Below, one piece after another: positions 17,175 through 28,467 of a stretch of 64,000 bases of DNA. The position numbers and the translations under genes are program-made. This DNA is from Hoyosella sp. YIM 151337 (GTDB taxonomy: Bacteria; Actinomycetota; Actinomycetes; Mycobacteriales; Mycobacteriaceae). Position 1 is the first letter of the stretch, and every line of letters begins with the position of its first letter. The stretch covers positions 1 through 64,000 of the forward strand of contig NZ_JAPEIQ010000048.1 in the NCBI RefSeq assembly GCF_026041215.1, given 5' to 3'. The notes beneath the pieces were generated by a model. The model was given only the letters and a program-made list of their open reading frames with translations. It searched no databases and had not been told where the DNA came from.

Positions 17175-19310
17175 ATGGCTCGCAGGACCGGTTGGATCAG
17201 GTGGGTGGTAGTGGCCGCGTTGCCGGTCGTGTTCGTCTTCATCGTGGTTGGAGCGTACTGGTATGGCGAAATGCAGGAGCAAGGTAAGGGCCTGCCGTAT
17301 GCGGTTGGGGCTGCGACCATTCTCGGCGGTTTCGGCGGCGCCGTTGGCTGGAGTGTGAACCACGCACGCCGCCGGTCTGCTGGTAGTGACGTCGGGCTCC
17401 CTCCGCTGGCCTCAGCCACCGATGAGAAGATCCGGTTCGGGGACGCTGACCCGGTGACGTCGCTCGGAGTGCACCAGGCAGTCCTGGCAGCTGATCAGAG
17501 TGACCATGATCCGTTCATCCCGCATGTGACCCACGGACTCGATGCGTTGACCCCGTATATGCCACGTGGCCACGACAAGAGGATTCAGGAGGCAATAAGG
17601 CCAGCGGCGACAGGCAATGCGTCCGTGCTGGTGATGGTGACCGGCGATTCCTCTACCGGCAAGACACGGGCTCTGTACGAGGCACTGCGCTATCTCGCGC
17701 CCGACCGTGTTGTGCTGCGCCCTTCGGATGCAGCGAGCCTCCTTGAGCAGTTGCGGGCGGGGCGAGTGAACGATCAGACCGTGTTGTGGCTCAACGAAGC
17801 TCAGCGGTTCTTCGACCGTTCCCACTCTGAAGAGGCCGCAGTGTGCCTGCGAGAGCTCCTGGTCAAGCAGATCGGCATTATCGCAGTGGGGACACTATGG
17901 CCCCAGCCTTGGGAGAAACTGACCCGGCCCGGCTCGGAAGGTGATCCGCACAGCCACGTCCGCGACGTGCTTACGCTGCCCCAAGTCACCGTACATGTGC
18001 GCGTTCCAGATCACCTCTCCGAGGACGAGCAAAAGAAATGGCGGGCGCTCGCCGAAAAGCAGGGTGATCAGCGGATGATCGACGCCCTCAATGCTGCAAA
18101 ATCCGACGGGCGAATAGTGCAGCACCTTAGCGGCGGGCCAGAGCTCCTACAAGCCTTCCTCGACGGTCCCAATCAGCACTTCACTTACGTTGAACACGCC
18201 CTACTCACCGCCGCAATTGATGCGCGCCGTCTGGGACACCGCACTCCCCTTTCGGCCAAATTGCTGGCAGATGCAGCCGATGGCACAATCATCTCCAAAA
18301 AGCGCCTGGCCGAGCGGGACTGGGCACGCAAAGCCCTGACCGCCCTAAGCACTGGGGAACGCGATAACCAGCAGCGCACTGATATCCGGTGTACCCTCAC
18401 CGCCCTCACCACCGTGCGCACTGCTTCCGGCGCCGAAGCGTTGTACGAGCCAGCCGACTATTTGGACCAGCGCTTACGTACGATCCGCGCGGACCAGCTC
18501 GGCAGCGCATCCCTGTGGCAGGCCCTGCTTGACCACACCACCGATCCCGACGACCTCTCTTCCCTGGCGGACGCAGCTAAGCACCGTGGCCTGCTCCAGC
18601 ACGCGGCACGGCTGTATCACCGGGCGATCCTCGCCCAACACCCCCACGCTGCTTGCGAACTTGTCGGACTGTTGTCATCGGACACTGACCCGCACCAGCA
18701 CGGTTCCTGCTGGGCCGCCGCCCACACATCCCTCACAGACCCGGTAAGCGTCACCTGGCTACTGATGAGTCTGCATGAGAAGGGGCAAAAGGATGCCACT
18801 GACCTGCTTCTCGCCCGCGATTTCGCCGTCGACGTGAACCTCTCTGATCTGTGGGCTGTTAGCAGGCAGCTGCTGATACTGGATGCGGCGAGACAGTCGC
18901 AAGCCGTCGCTGAGCTTGCCGCCCGCGCCGCCAACGATGCACCCCTCACCGACGCGGGGGACGTCGCCAGGCTGCTGAAGGCGTTGCACGAGGTGGAGCA
19001 AAACGACGCCGTCGCTGAGCTTGCCGCCCGCGCCGCCAACGATGCACCCCTCACCGACCCGTGGAATGTCGTCTTGCTGCTGAAGGCGTTGCACGAGGTG
19101 GAGCAAAACGACGCCATCGCCCAGGTGTTAGCCCGGAATCCTGCTGCCGAGGTCGCCGTTACCGACGCGGGGGACGTCGCCAGGCTGCTGAAGGCGTTGC
19201 ACGAGGTGGAGCAAAACGACGCCGTCGCTGAGCTTGCCGCCCGCGCCGCCAACGATGCACCCCTCACCGACCCGTGGAATGTCGTCTTGCTGCTGGAGGC
19301 GTTGTGTTGA
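17175..19310 (+). CDS. Membrane-anchored P-loop NTPase with near-identical C-terminal repeats, 3' end truncated
   Basis: 711 residues. Two N-terminal hydrophobic helices ([20 protein letters not shown], and a second near residue 45) suggest a membrane anchor. A nucleotide-binding domain follows: Walker [18 protein letters not shown] (about residues 155-170) and a Walker B-like [11 protein letters not shown] (about 210). A helical region leads to ~35-residue repeats of the type [17 protein letters not shown]...[12 protein letters not shown] (from about residue 576 to the end). This is the layout of STAND-like NTPases, several of which are anti-phage or self/non-self sensors; that role is inferred from layout and from the type III RM neighbour. 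The C-terminus is not natural: at about 19,300-19,306 the repeat is joined to a truncated Tn3 transposase gene on the other strand, which supplies the stop codon. Confidence 0.75.
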   Translation: MARRTGWIRWVVVAALPVVFVFIVVGAYWYGEMQEQGKGLPYAVGAATILGGFGGAVGWSVNHARRRSAGSDVGLPPLASATDEKIRFGDADPVTSLGVHQAVLAADQSDHDPFIPHVTHGLDALTPYMPRGHDKRIQEAIRPAATGNASVLVMVTGDSSTGKTRALYEALRYLAPDRVVLRPSDAASLLEQLRAGRVNDQTVLWLNEAQRFFDRSHSEEAAVCLRELLVKQIGIIAVGTLWPQPWEKLTRPGSEGDPHSHVRDVLTLPQVTVHVRVPDHLSEDEQKKWRALAEKQGDQRMIDALNAAKSDGRIVQHLSGGPELLQAFLDGPNQHFTYVEHALLTAAIDARRLGHRTPLSAKLLADAADGTIISKKRLAERDWARKALTALSTGERDNQQRTDIRCTLTALTTVRTASGAEALYEPADYLDQRLRTIRADQLGSASLWQALLDHTTDPDDLSSLADAAKHRGLLQHAARLYHRAILAQHPHAACELVGLLSSDTDPHQHGSCWAAAHTSLTDPVSVTWLLMSLHEKGQKDATDLLLARDFAVDVNLSDLWAVSRQLLILDAARQSQAVAELAARAANDAPLTDAGDVARLLKALHEVEQNDAVAELAARAANDAPLTDPWNVVLLLKALHEVEQNDAIAQVLARNPAAEVAVTDAGDVARLLKALHEVEQNDAVAELAARAANDAPLTDPWNVVLLLEALC
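18901..19306 (+). repeat. In-frame ~105-bp coding repeats in the NTPase gene
   Basis: Four units of about 105-108 bases encode 35-36-residue repeats. Three begin with an identical ~50-base block (gccgtcgctgagcttgccgc...) and alternate between [17 protein letters not shown] and [17 protein letters not shown] forms; one unit ([18 protein letters not shown]) is more divergent. Such high DNA identity between units implies recent expansion by unequal recombination. The fourth unit is cut at about 19,300. Confidence 0.8.
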
Positions 19311-22044
19311 TGTGGACCAGGGCGGACTGGAGCAGGTGAAGGGCAAGCATCGATACTTCGGTGTGTTCGCGGTCGGGGCCAGTCAGGTCGCCGTCTTTGC
19401 CGTAAAAGATGACGGTATTGCCGGAGTTCCAGTTCTCGACGACTTGCAGGCCGCCGTGGATCTCCCGCCGCAACTCTGGTGAGGCGAGAAAGTCGCAGGC
19501 GAAGATCGTGCGTACCGCGCGACCCAATTCTTCGAGGGCCTGGTAGGTGGGGTGTTTTGGTCCGCCTCGAGTGAACCGGCGCAGGATCGACTCGGATTCG
19601 GCGGTACCGAGCCGTAGTGCGGTGGCGTAGCGGACCATTTGGTCGTACTGCTGAGTGATCATGTCCCAGCGGATCGGGCGCGTGAGGACTGGGCTGAGTT
19701 GCCCGTATGCTGAGGTGTCGTCGGGACGGTAGAGCCGGATCGAGCCAATGCTTTTCAACCGGGGCAACAGCCGGAACCCCAGTAGTTCGGTGAATGCGAA
19801 GCCGACGACTGATGCGCCGTGGGTGTCGACGTAGCTGGTGTAGATGTCCGCGTCGGTGCAGTGCCGCAGCAGCCCTTCAATCATCGCTGCAACCTCAGAC
19901 GACGAGCACGATTTCAGCTGGGAGTAGATGCAGGTGGAGCGGCGTTCGACGTGCCAGTAGATCATCACCCCGGCGCCGCCGTAGCGTTGATGCCATTCAG
20001 TCATCAGGTTCGATTCCCACGACCCGAACTTCTTCGAATCGCTCGCACAGGTGGTGCCGTTGCCCCACCATGCTGGGTCACGCGCCTCGAATGTCGAGTT
20101 CACCAGTTTGGCGATCGCTCGGCGCAGGTTGTCGCGGGTGATGAAGTGCCGCCGCACATGCCGCAGCGCGGCTTCTGATTCACCGTGTTCACCGGTGGCC
20201 ACGATCGCGCGGATACCCATGTTCGTACCAAGGGCGAAAAGGCACAGCAGCAGGCGCCGCCGCAGCGTGTCGCGGTCGATCACTTCACGGGAGGCGACTG
20301 AGGTGAATTCGCCGGTGAACTCGGCAAGGAAGTCGGCTTCCTTGAGCACATCGAGAAGGTCCAGGGTGCCCCATCGTCGCTGTACTTCGTCTTTTACCGC
20401 GGCGAGGTTCACTGGTTCGGGCAGTGGTTCGAGTCGGGGCATGGTGATCCACGGCTGCCCGGCTCGCGTGGTGAGGCTGACACCAGCGCTGCGGTCGGTC
20501 AACGCGGCATCCAGTCGCGACAGGGCATCGCTCATCCGTTGCTGCAGGCTAGTGATGAATTCGCTGGCGTCGAGCGGCTTCCGCAACGCGGCGTAGTGGA
20601 TCTCGCGTGCAGTGTCGAAATCGCGAGGGAGATCCTCGTCAGGGTTGCGCCACCGGTTCCCGCCACCGGCGTAGATTTCTCGGCGTCGCAATGCATCCCG
20701 CAACGCGATCAATACGCACAGCTCATAGGGGATGCGTTCGATCCGACCCCGGTCATCAAGCACCGCGTCACGCCATGCTCGCGGAACAACCCCGTCGAGT
20801 GGCACCAGATCATCGGGTGCATAGAACCGGGCCTTCCCATCAGTGTTCGCGTAGCGGGCCAGCAGATCCAACGCTTGCATGACAGGCCGGTAGGCAGTGT
20901 TGTTGCAGCGGAAATCCAAGGCAACCAACAGTGCTGGGAGCATCCGCCGGTAGTAGCTGCTGTACGAGCCCCTCAGCACAGTGCGGACCCGGGCTTGGAA
21001 CGATTGCTCGTTGGCGCGGGCTTCCCGGACCAAATCATGCAGCTTCTTCTCACCGACCACCGGGAACAACACGTCACGAACCGTGTCATCAGGGTGGTCC
21101 ACCGCTGCTTCAGCGATCCGGAACAGGATCGACTCCTTGCCCCGAACTCGCCGCAGGTCGTCGATCAACTCGCGTTCGACGCGACGGTCGGCGCGGGCGT
21201 TGATCCGATGCACCAACCCGATCAACAGATCCACCAGCGCGTCGATGATCTCTGCCGACCGAACCCAGCACAACGCAGCCAGCAAGGTCAGTCGAATCGC
21301 TCGCGGTGCTGCCTTCAAATCCGATGGATACGAGCGGGCTGCGCGAGCACGCCACGCATGCACCAACTTGTCCGAGGCATCGGCGAACAAACCTTCCGGC
21401 AGCTGAAGACTACGGACCGAATCGAGCTTGCCGATCTCACGCAACAGTGTTTCGAGCCCGAGCTGGCCGGGATCGGCCTTCAACTCCGCCAGCAGCGGCG
21501 AACCGGCCAGTTCTTCCAGCCGCGCCACACAGTCTTCACCGAGACGATCCACCGTCGTGCTACAGAAACGCTGGTCGAAACCCGCTCGCGCCGACCGGAT
21601 GATCCGCTCGATCCTGCCCGGTGGCTCGATCCGTTCAACCCGGCACCGAACCAGCAAAGCCTCCCGCAATTGTTCATCGCGCAGCTCGACCGGACACACC
21701 TCAAGCGACAGCCAATCCGCGAGTTTGTCCTCGTCAGCACGGGTGAACTCCCGGAACCCGAACACCGCCCTAATCTGGGCGCGGTGGTACTCGATCGTCC
21801 TGCCCGCCCACCGATAGTTTGGGAACTCCGTCGGGTCGACCTTTACCTGTTCGGCGACGTAAGCCACCGCATCGGTAGGGATTTCGCTGGCCTGGCTCGG
21901 GAACCGGGCCTCGATCTCGAAGAATTTCAGCATCACCGCGAACGCCAGACGGGTAGCCCCAGTCTTGTTCCCGACAAGACGCCAGTCCTCTCCGATCAGC
22001 GTCCACGACGCGACCAGATCCTCAACCGACCAATCCTGGCGCAT
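19264..22044 (-). pseudogene. tnpA: Tn3-family transposase, 3'-truncated
   Basis: From [14 protein letters not shown] (ATG at 22044) this is a Tn3-type TnpA with DDE motif residues in [23 protein letters not shown] and [17 protein letters not shown]. It reaches the usual near-C-terminal motif [18 protein letters not shown] and then breaks at about 19,306 into unrelated sequence (the NTPase repeats read backwards), so the last ~50 residues and the terminal inverted repeat are missing. The sequence clearly differs from the intact TnpA at 22,237. The intact 22.9-kb transposon is inserted only 40 bases upstream of this gene's start. I regard it as an older, immobile remnant. Confidence 0.85.
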
Positions 22045-22083
22045 GAGCCGAACAGTAGACCAGGTCAAAGCCGACCGCTGACC

Positions 22084-22088
22084 GAGAC
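22084..22088. repeat. Target-site duplication GAGAC (left)
   Basis: GAGAC directly abuts the left inverted repeat and is repeated right after the right inverted repeat at 45,006-45,010. A 5-bp duplication is the hallmark of Tn3-family insertion. Confidence 0.93.
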
Positions 22089-22139
22089 GGGGTTCCGGTA
22101 GTAATCGCGCGGAAAACAACACATATGGCTGGACCAGCG
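22089..22139 (+). repeat. Tn3 transposon left terminal inverted repeat
   Basis: 51 bases identical to the reverse complement of 44,955-45,005, starting GGGG as in many Tn3-family ends. It is longer than the classic 38 bp; a few matching bases continue inward after one mismatch. Confidence 0.93.
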
Positions 22140-22236
22140 GCGATGGTGTTGTGATCGGTTCGGGCTGCGGGCGGGTGCGGTAGGTGCTTGGCTTGGCTGC
22201 CGATGAGGTTGGTCGGTGTGCTGGAGGTCGGGTTTC

Positions 22237-25200
22237 ATGGCGACGCAGGTATTCGCGGCTGAGGAGTTGGCGCGTCTGCGGGAGTTTCCAGAAGTCAGCC
22301 GCGAGGAGCTGTTCCGGTTCTTCACGCTGACGTCGGCCGATATCGCGTTCGTCGCGCCGGGGCGGGGGCGTGGTCCGGAGGATCAGCTCGGTCTGGCGGT
22401 GGCGTTGTGCACGCTGCCGTGGCTGGGGTTCGTGCCGGACAAGGTCGCCGCCGCGCCGCCGGTGGTGGTGGCACGGTTGGCGGATCAGCTGAAAGTCGAT
22501 GCGTCGCAGATCCGTTCGTACGGCCGCCGGGCGCAGACCCGCACCGCGCATCTGCACCTGGTGGCCCAGTATCTGAGCTGGCAGAGCGCGGGTGCGATGG
22601 AGTTGAAAGAACTCGACGAGTTCCTGTTGGCGCGGGCGATGGAGCACGATTCCCCGACCCTGCTGTTTCGGTTGGGGTGTGAGTATCTGATCTCGGCGCG
22701 GGTGATCCGGCCCAGCCCCGACACCGTGGTCCGCCGCGTCGTGCACGCGCGTGAGCAGGCCCAACGAGAGACCTACGACCGGTTGGCGCATGAGCTGACG
22801 CCGCAACGCTGCGCGGAGTTGGACGGCTTGCTGGTCACCGATGTCTCGATCCGGATGTCTCGGTTGCGGTGGCTGTCGACGCCTCCGGTGGAGGCGTCGA
22901 CAGCCGCTGTGCGCAACGAGGTCGAGAAGCTGGAGTTCGTGCGCGGTTTGGGCGCGGACACTCTTGATCTGTCGGTGTTGCCGACTGAGCGTCGCCGGTT
23001 CCTGGCCATGCTGGGCCGCCGTCTGACCGGGCAGGCGTTGGAGCGTCGCGATCCGCAGCGCCGGTATCCGATCTTGTTGACGGTGCTGGCGCAGTCGGCC
23101 GCTGATGTGCTCGATGAGGTGGTGGCGTTGTTCGATCAGGCGCTGTCGGGGAAGTTCAGTGCCGCGGAGAACCGGATGCGCGAGCAACTGGCCGACCGGG
23201 CGAAGACCGGGGAGGACCGGCAAGCGCTGCTGGATGACCTCCTATCCATCCTCATCGACCCGCAGATCCCTGATGAGGATGTGGGCGGGTTGATCCGGGG
23301 CGGAAGCATCGGGTTGGAGCGGTTGCGTGCGGCGATTGCGCAGGCCCAGCCGCGGTTGCCGCGTGATCACGGGCATCTGGCCGCTCTCGATAGTTCGTAT
23401 TCGTATCTGAGGAAGTTCACTCCGGCGGTGTTGTCGGCGGTCCGGTTCTCCGGTGGTACGGCGGCGACGGAGTTGCTGATCGCGGTGGACATGCTGCGCG
23501 AACTCAACGCGACCGGTCGCCGCAAGGTGTTCGACGACGCACCGGCGGGGTTCGTGCCGACCAAGTGGCGCGGTTATCTCGAGGAGGCCCGCAAGACCGG
23601 CAATACCGTTGCCTATCGTCACTTTTGGGAGCTGTGCGTGCTGCTCGGGTTGCGGGACGGGCTGCGTACCGGGGACGTGTTCGTGCCCGGATCACGCCGC
23701 TACGCCGACCCGGCCGCCTACCTGCTCACCCCGACCCAATGGGAGCCGCAGCGAGCCGAATTCTGCCGCCTGGTCGACAAACCCGCCGACCCGGCCGCCG
23801 CGTTGGCCGCGCTCACCGACGAGTGGTTGACGGCGGTCGGTGAGCTGGAGCAGATGCTCGCCGCCGGTGACGGGCCGGTGCGCTTGGACGAGACCGGTGA
23901 TCTGGTGATCTCCCCGCTGAGCGCCGAGGACATTCCGACCGAGGCCATCGAGTTGAAGGCCGAGCTGACCGAGATGCTGCCGTTCGCGCCGATCGTGTCG
24001 GTGCTGATCGAGATGGACAAGCGCACCGGCTACCTGGATTGTTTCACCCACGCGGGCGGCAAGCAGACGCGGAGCCCGGAGTTGAAACGCAATCTGATCG
24101 CGGTGCTGCTGGCGTACTCGACGAACCTCGGTCTCACCAATATGGCTGCGGCGTCGGGGATCTCCTACGACATTCTGTCCTGGACCGCGGAGTGGTATGT
24201 GCGGGAGGAGACGCTGCGCGCGGCGAACCTGGCGATCATCGGCTACCACCAGAGACTGCCACTGACCACGGTGTTCGGCACCGGCACACTCTCGTCATCG
24301 GACGGGCAGAGGTTCCCGACGCGCGGCAAATCGGTCACCGCCCGTGCGGTGAATCACTTCTTCGCCGAGGAGGGCCTGTCGACCTATACCCACGTCACCG
24401 ATCAGCACACCACCTACGGCACCAAGGTCATCGTTACCACCCGCCGCGAAGCCCACTACGTCCTGGACGAAATCCTCGGCAACGCAACGGATCTGCCAGT
24501 CACCGAGCATGCGACCGATACTCACGGGGTCACCCTGGTGAACTTCGCGCTGTTCGATCTGCTGGGGATGCAGCTGTCCCCGCGTATCCGGGATCTGGGC
24601 AAGATCACCCTGTACCGGCCGGTGCCGCGCGCCGAGGCCGACACCCTGTTCCCGCACGCCGGCGCTCTGCTGACACGGAAGTTGAACCTGGACCTGATCG
24701 CCGAGCATTACGACGACCTGCTGCGGCTGGCCGGATCGCTGAAGTTCGGGCACGCCACCGCCTCGCTGCTGGTCGGCAAGCTCTCGGCGTCGGGAAGACA
24801 GAACGCCCTCGCCGCAGCATTGAAAGAGTACGGGGCGATGCGCCGCACCATCTATGCCTGCCGGTATCTGACCGACCCTGACTACCGGCGCAAGATCTCG
24901 CGCCAGCTCAACAAGGGCGAATCCATCCACGCCCTCAAACGTGGCCTCCTCTATGCCCACGAAGGAGCCTTCCGCGCCCGTCACTTGGAAGCCCAGACCG
25001 AGCAGGCATGGTGTCTGACCCTGGTCACCAACGCCCTCATCACCTGGACCACCGAGTATTACGGGCTGGCGGTCGAGCAGATGCGCCGGGCTGGGCGGCG
25101 CATCGACGAGGAGGTCTTGGCCCACATCTCGCCCGCGCACAGCGCCAACATCAACTTCTTCGGCGCGATCGAGGTCGACATCGACGCCGAGTTGGCTCAG

Positions 25201-25251
25201 CTCGGACCCACCGGCTACCGGCCGTTGCGGGTCCGCGACACCCTGTTCTGA
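22237..25251 (+). CDS. tnpA: Tn3-family transposase (intact)
   Basis: 1004 residues from the ATG at 22,237, with GGAGG about 9 bases upstream; the length is normal for TnpA. DDE catalytic residues are visible in [13 protein letters not shown] (Asp, about residue 688), [19 protein letters not shown] (Asp, about 762) and [13 protein letters not shown] (Glu, about 894). The C-terminus ends normally ([20 protein letters not shown]). It makes a cointegrate between donor and target, later resolved by the resolvase at 44,292. Its start lies ~100 bases inside the left inverted repeat and it reads inward, an arrangement that leaves tnpA and tnpR at opposite ends of the element. Confidence 0.95.
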   Translation: MATQVFAAEELARLREFPEVSREELFRFFTLTSADIAFVAPGRGRGPEDQLGLAVALCTLPWLGFVPDKVAAAPPVVVARLADQLKVDASQIRSYGRRAQTRTAHLHLVAQYLSWQSAGAMELKELDEFLLARAMEHDSPTLLFRLGCEYLISARVIRPSPDTVVRRVVHAREQAQRETYDRLAHELTPQRCAELDGLLVTDVSIRMSRLRWLSTPPVEASTAAVRNEVEKLEFVRGLGADTLDLSVLPTERRRFLAMLGRRLTGQALERRDPQRRYPILLTVLAQSAADVLDEVVALFDQALSGKFSAAENRMREQLADRAKTGEDRQALLDDLLSILIDPQIPDEDVGGLIRGGSIGLERLRAAIAQAQPRLPRDHGHLAALDSSYSYLRKFTPAVLSAVRFSGGTAATELLIAVDMLRELNATGRRKVFDDAPAGFVPTKWRGYLEEARKTGNTVAYRHFWELCVLLGLRDGLRTGDVFVPGSRRYADPAAYLLTPTQWEPQRAEFCRLVDKPADPAAALAALTDEWLTAVGELEQMLAAGDGPVRLDETGDLVISPLSAEDIPTEAIELKAELTEMLPFAPIVSVLIEMDKRTGYLDCFTHAGGKQTRSPELKRNLIAVLLAYSTNLGLTNMAAASGISYDILSWTAEWYVREETLRAANLAIIGYHQRLPLTTVFGTGTLSSSDGQRFPTRGKSVTARAVNHFFAEEGLSTYTHVTDQHTTYGTKVIVTTRREAHYVLDEILGNATDLPVTEHATDTHGVTLVNFALFDLLGMQLSPRIRDLGKITLYRPVPRAEADTLFPHAGALLTRKLNLDLIAEHYDDLLRLAGSLKFGHATASLLVGKLSASGRQNALAAALKEYGAMRRTIYACRYLTDPDYRRKISRQLNKGESIHALKRGLLYAHEGAFRARHLEAQTEQAWCLTLVTNALITWTTEYYGLAVEQMRRAGRRIDEEVLAHISPAHSANINFFGAIEVDIDAELAQLGPTGYRPLRVRDTLF

Positions 25252-25319
25252 ATCCGAACCGACCGCGCGCCGGGGTGCGCAGACGAGGCGATCGGGCAGC
25301 GTGGCAGGGCTTTTGCCGA

Positions 25320-25812
25320 CTACCCGCGGTGGGCGGTGAGGAAGTCGTCGACCAGGCGCGCGCAGTCGTCGTGATCGATGCTGTACAGCCCGGTCAGGCG
25401 GGCGAAGACGATCGGGCCCAGGAGTTGGATGATGGCGAAGCTGGTGTCGAGGTCGCCGAGGTGGGCGCGGGCCTCAGGGCTGGTGAGGATGTGGTCGAAC
25501 GGTTCGCGGTAGCGGCGGATGACCTGGGCGCGCAGGGAGGTGACCGCGCCCGAGTCAGGGGGTGCGCCGGGGTCGGGGGTAATGGATCCCATGGCCAGCC
25601 AGGACAGGGTGGTCAGCTGGAGGGGAGCGTTCTCGATCAGGTCGGCTTGGGCGGTGAGCAACGCGATCAACTGCTCGCGCACGGGCCCGTCGTCGGGTGG
25701 GGTGTCCACGCGTGGGAGTAGGCGTTCGAAGGTGGCCGCGAGCAGGTGGGTGCTGCTGCCGAAGTGCCGGTAGAGGGTGGTGCGCGCGACTTTCGAGGTG
25801 CGGGTGACCGCG
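25320..25812 (-). pseudogene. TetR-family regulator, N-terminally truncated second copy
   Basis: Reading leftward from 25,812 the frame encodes VTRTSKVARTTLYRHFGSSTHLLAATFERLLPR... to a natural stop, matching residues from within the HTH onward of the full TetR at 41,224-41,910. The first part of the HTH domain is missing: upstream of 25,812 the sequence becomes unrelated, where an insertion or recombination joined it to the IS21 region. 371 bases appear identical to the other copy, while the last ~40 codons are diverged, so the two are mosaic alleles. It is unlikely to be functional. Confidence 0.82.
25442..25812 (+). repeat. 371-bp direct repeat (copy 1 of 2)
   Basis: By eye identical to 41,361-41,731 in the same orientation. 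The two copies bracket the whole P450 cargo, so homologous recombination between them would delete about 15.9 kb (IS21, araC and all P450 genes) and leave a smaller tnpA-tetR-MFS-usp-tnpR transposon. Confidence 0.88.
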
Positions 25813-26016
25813 CCCGTCCCGGGCTTCTTCGGCGAGGTCGATGCTGAACATGCGGTTGCCCAGGTCCGCGCCTTGCAGGGCGAGGATACGGAGGATCCAG
25901 CCGTCGCTGGAACACGGCCGTGTGTTAGGAACGCGTTTCGAGTAGCACGGTTCTGACGATCGGGTAGCGCGAGTATGAGCATCCGGTAGCGGTAGCCGAG
26001 GCGATGTGCTCGTCTC

Positions 26017-26052
26017 GGGTTCACGCGTGGCAATTCGGCTGCGCGTGAACCC
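26017..26052. repeat. Inverted repeat upstream of istA
   Basis: GGGTTCACGCG and CGCGTGAACCC form perfect 11-bp arms around a 14-base spacer immediately before the istA ribosome binding site. IS21-family ends carry transposase-binding repeats near the left terminus; this may be part of that set, or a hairpin limiting read-through translation of istA. I could not identify a matching right end after istB. Confidence 0.55.
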
Positions 26053-26068
26053 GAAACAGGAGGCACGG

Positions 26069-27715
26069 GTGACTGATTACCGATTGGTGATGTCACAGTT
26101 GCTGCAAGGCAGGTCGTACCGGGAGATCGAAGCGATCGCAGGATGCTCGCACCGCACGATCGCCAAAGCGAAGAAGATCTGCGGTGAACGGGAGCTGACC
26201 ACCGAGGACCAGATCGAGGCGTTGACCGCCGAGGAGATCGACGCCTTGTTCACCGATGGGCGAAAGAACGCCTCAATCGATTTCGTGATGTTCGATGTCG
26301 CCGCCGCGGTGAAGAAGCGCTCAGGCAAGAAGAAGCTCCCACTGCGGGTGCTGTGGGCCAACTACCTGGAAACCGAAGGGGCGCCGGGGCAGCGGCACTA
26401 CAGCTACCAGCGGTTCTGCCAGATCATCGGTGAGTACGTCGAGGTCAACGATCTGACGATGCGGATCGCGCACGTACCCGGGCACACGATGCAGGTCGAC
26501 TGGGCCGGCACCACGATGGCGATCTTCGACCCGGTCACCGGCAGCAGGACCCGGGTGTCGGTGTTCGTGGCATCGCTGCCGTACTCGGGCATGGTCTTCG
26601 CCTGCGGATGCCTGGACGAGAAGGCAGCGAACTGGCTCGATGCCCACGTGCAGGCATTCGAGTACTTCGGCGGCGTCACGCAAGTGGTCGTGCCCGATAA
26701 CACCTCGACCGCGTCGAACCAGATCACACGCGGGGACAGGGCCCGCGAGGTCAACCACGCCTACCGGGACTTCCTCGAGTACCACCGCACCGCCGCGGTG
26801 CCCACCAGAGCGGTGCGGCCCCGCGACAAGGGGCACGTCGAGTCCGGGGTCAAGATCGTGACGAACTGGGTGATCGGCCGACTCGCCGACCGCCGGTTCG
26901 CCAGCCTGGACGACCTGGGCGAGGCCATCAACGTCCAGGTCGATCAGATCAATGACCGCATCCCGTTCCGCGGACAGAAGATCAGCCGGCGGGAGTTGTT
27001 CGCCGAGCACGAGCAGCCACAACTGCTGGCGCTGCCCGACGCACGGTGGCAGCCGGTGACCTGGAGGAAATCCAAGGTCAACAGGGATTACCACGTCGAG
27101 ATCGCGACGGTGAAGTATTCGGTGCCCCACACCTTCGCCGGTCAGCTCGTCGATGTGAAGATCACCGGCGAAACACTCGCAATCATGTGCGACGGAGAAG
27201 TCATCGCCTCCCATGCCGTCTCCGGGCGCCGGCACTCGTACGTCACCGACCCCGAGCACGTGCCCGCCCAGCATCTGCAATCCTCGGATCTGTGGTCCCG
27301 GGCGTACTTCGTGCGCCAGGCCCACAAGGTCGGTCCGTGCACCGTGGCCGCGATCAGCGACCTGCTCGACCGGCAACGCATCGAGGCCCAGGGCTACCGC
27401 TCGTGCCAGAACATCCTCGCCCTGGGGAAGAGCGACAAACAACTCCTCGAGCGGGCTTGCGGGCAACTTGTCTCCGAACAGACCCGACGGGCGATCTCCT
27501 ACACCGCGGTCAAGCAACGCCTGGCGGCGCTGCGGGCCCAGGCCGCCGCACGACCGACCACCGCGGCGGAACCAGCGACTGCTGCGTCGGTAGCGCCACC
27601 GGCGGGACAGCGCGACACCACCGGGGCGCATCTGGCCGGGCCCGAGCAGTTCAGCCTTTCTGCCTTGACCGGAGCCACCGGAGCCGACTTGACGGATGAG
27701 GGAGGGGCCAAGTGA
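26069..27715 (+). CDS. istA: IS21-family transposase IstA
   Basis: 548 residues from the GTG at 26,069, behind AGGAGG. An N-terminal helix-turn-helix (SYREIEAIAGCSHRTIAKAK) is followed by an rve integrase core with DDE residues in MQVDWAGTTM, VVPDNTSTASN and KGHVESGVKI. IstA cuts and joins the ends of IS21 elements with the help of the ATPase IstB, which is encoded next and overlaps by GTGA. It looks intact. It sits between the truncated tetR copy and the araC gene and may have supplied a portable breakpoint when the P450 cargo entered the transposon. Confidence 0.94.
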   Translation: MTDYRLVMSQLLQGRSYREIEAIAGCSHRTIAKAKKICGERELTTEDQIEALTAEEIDALFTDGRKNASIDFVMFDVAAAVKKRSGKKKLPLRVLWANYLETEGAPGQRHYSYQRFCQIIGEYVEVNDLTMRIAHVPGHTMQVDWAGTTMAIFDPVTGSRTRVSVFVASLPYSGMVFACGCLDEKAANWLDAHVQAFEYFGGVTQVVVPDNTSTASNQITRGDRAREVNHAYRDFLEYHRTAAVPTRAVRPRDKGHVESGVKIVTNWVIGRLADRRFASLDDLGEAINVQVDQINDRIPFRGQKISRRELFAEHEQPQLLALPDARWQPVTWRKSKVNRDYHVEIATVKYSVPHTFAGQLVDVKITGETLAIMCDGEVIASHAVSGRRHSYVTDPEHVPAQHLQSSDLWSRAYFVRQAHKVGPCTVAAISDLLDRQRIEAQGYRSCQNILALGKSDKQLLERACGQLVSEQTRRAISYTAVKQRLAALRAQAAARPTTAAEPATAASVAPPAGQRDTTGAHLAGPEQFSLSALTGATGADLTDEGGAK

Positions 27716-28467
27716 TCGATCGTCACCTCACCGACGCGGACATGCCGTTGTTCACGCAGCTGCGTATGACCGCGTTCGGGCAGACCGTCATCGAGCTGGC
27801 CAACGATCCCGCCTGCGACGAGTGGACCTTCTCCCAGAAGATCTTCCACGCGCTGGATAAGGAGATCACGGCCAGACAGGAACGTCGGACCCAGAAACTA
27901 CTCAAGGCCTCCAGAACGCCAAACCCTGATGCCTGCGTAGAAGAGATCCGTTATCTGGCTGACCGCAACCTCAATCGGGAGCTAATCGCACGGCTTTCCA
28001 GCTGTCAATGGATCGAGTCGACCCGCAATCTTGTCGTGCTCGGTCAGTCCAGCGTGGGCAAGACCTATGTGGCTCTGGCACTGCTCAATACCGCGTGCCG
28101 AAAGTACTACAGCGCGAGGTTCTTCCGGCTCGACGATCTGGCCAACCGGCTCGCCGTGTTGGAACCGACCTCGCAGCGGCGGTTGGATTTCCTGACGGAT
28201 CTGCACAACTGTGACCTGCTGGTCCTGGATGACTTCCTGACGACGCCGGTGGCTGCGCACACCGCGGCCGAGTTGCTCAACATCCTGGCCGCTCGTGAAG
28301 GTCGAGGTTCGACTCTGGTGACCTCGCAGTTCGATCCGCCGGACTGGTACAAGTCGCTCCAGGACGCGGTCATCGCCGAATCGATCCTCAACCGGATCGT
28401 CGCCGGCGCCGAGATCATCGCCCTGGACGGGCCGAACATGCGCCGACATCTGGCGGACAGCCGATAG
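27712..28467 (+). CDS. istB: IS21-family helper ATPase IstB
   Basis: 251 residues, starting at a GTG that overlaps the istA stop. An AAA+ fold is visible: Walker A variant LGQSSVGKTYVAL (about residues 108-120), Walker B CDLLVLDDFLT (about 165-175), and sensor-like VTSQFDPPDWY. IstB oligomerises on target DNA and activates IstA. The tail NRIVAGAEIIALDGPNMRR is typical of the family, so the gene is complete. The right IS terminus should lie between 28,468 and about 28,590 but I could not define it. Confidence 0.93.
   Translation: MIDRHLTDADMPLFTQLRMTAFGQTVIELANDPACDEWTFSQKIFHALDKEITARQERRTQKLLKASRTPNPDACVEEIRYLADRNLNRELIARLSSCQWIESTRNLVVLGQSSVGKTYVALALLNTACRKYYSARFFRLDDLANRLAVLEPTSQRRLDFLTDLHNCDLLVLDDFLTTPVAAHTAAELLNILAAREGRGSTLVTSQFDPPDWYKSLQDAVIAESILNRIVAGAEIIALDGPNMRRHLADSR

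Noticed and set aside
18901-19306. CRISPR-like repetitive DNA
   Set aside because: The repeats are contiguous ~105-base coding units without unique spacers and keep the reading frame, so they are protein repeats.
20539-22101. Long rightward open frame opposite the older tnpA
   Set aside because: It is antisense to a transposase with recognisable catalytic motifs; composition is that of a GC-rich shadow frame with no domain.
25813-26005. N-terminal part of a long leftward TetR frame reaching 26,096
   Set aside because: The sequence upstream of 25,812 does not match the intact TetR copy and lacks the start of the HTH; the longer frame is a fortuitous fusion across a rearrangement joint.
26321-27631. 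Leftward open frame opposite istA
   Set aside because: Antisense shadow of the IS21 transposase; no ribosome site or family resemblance.
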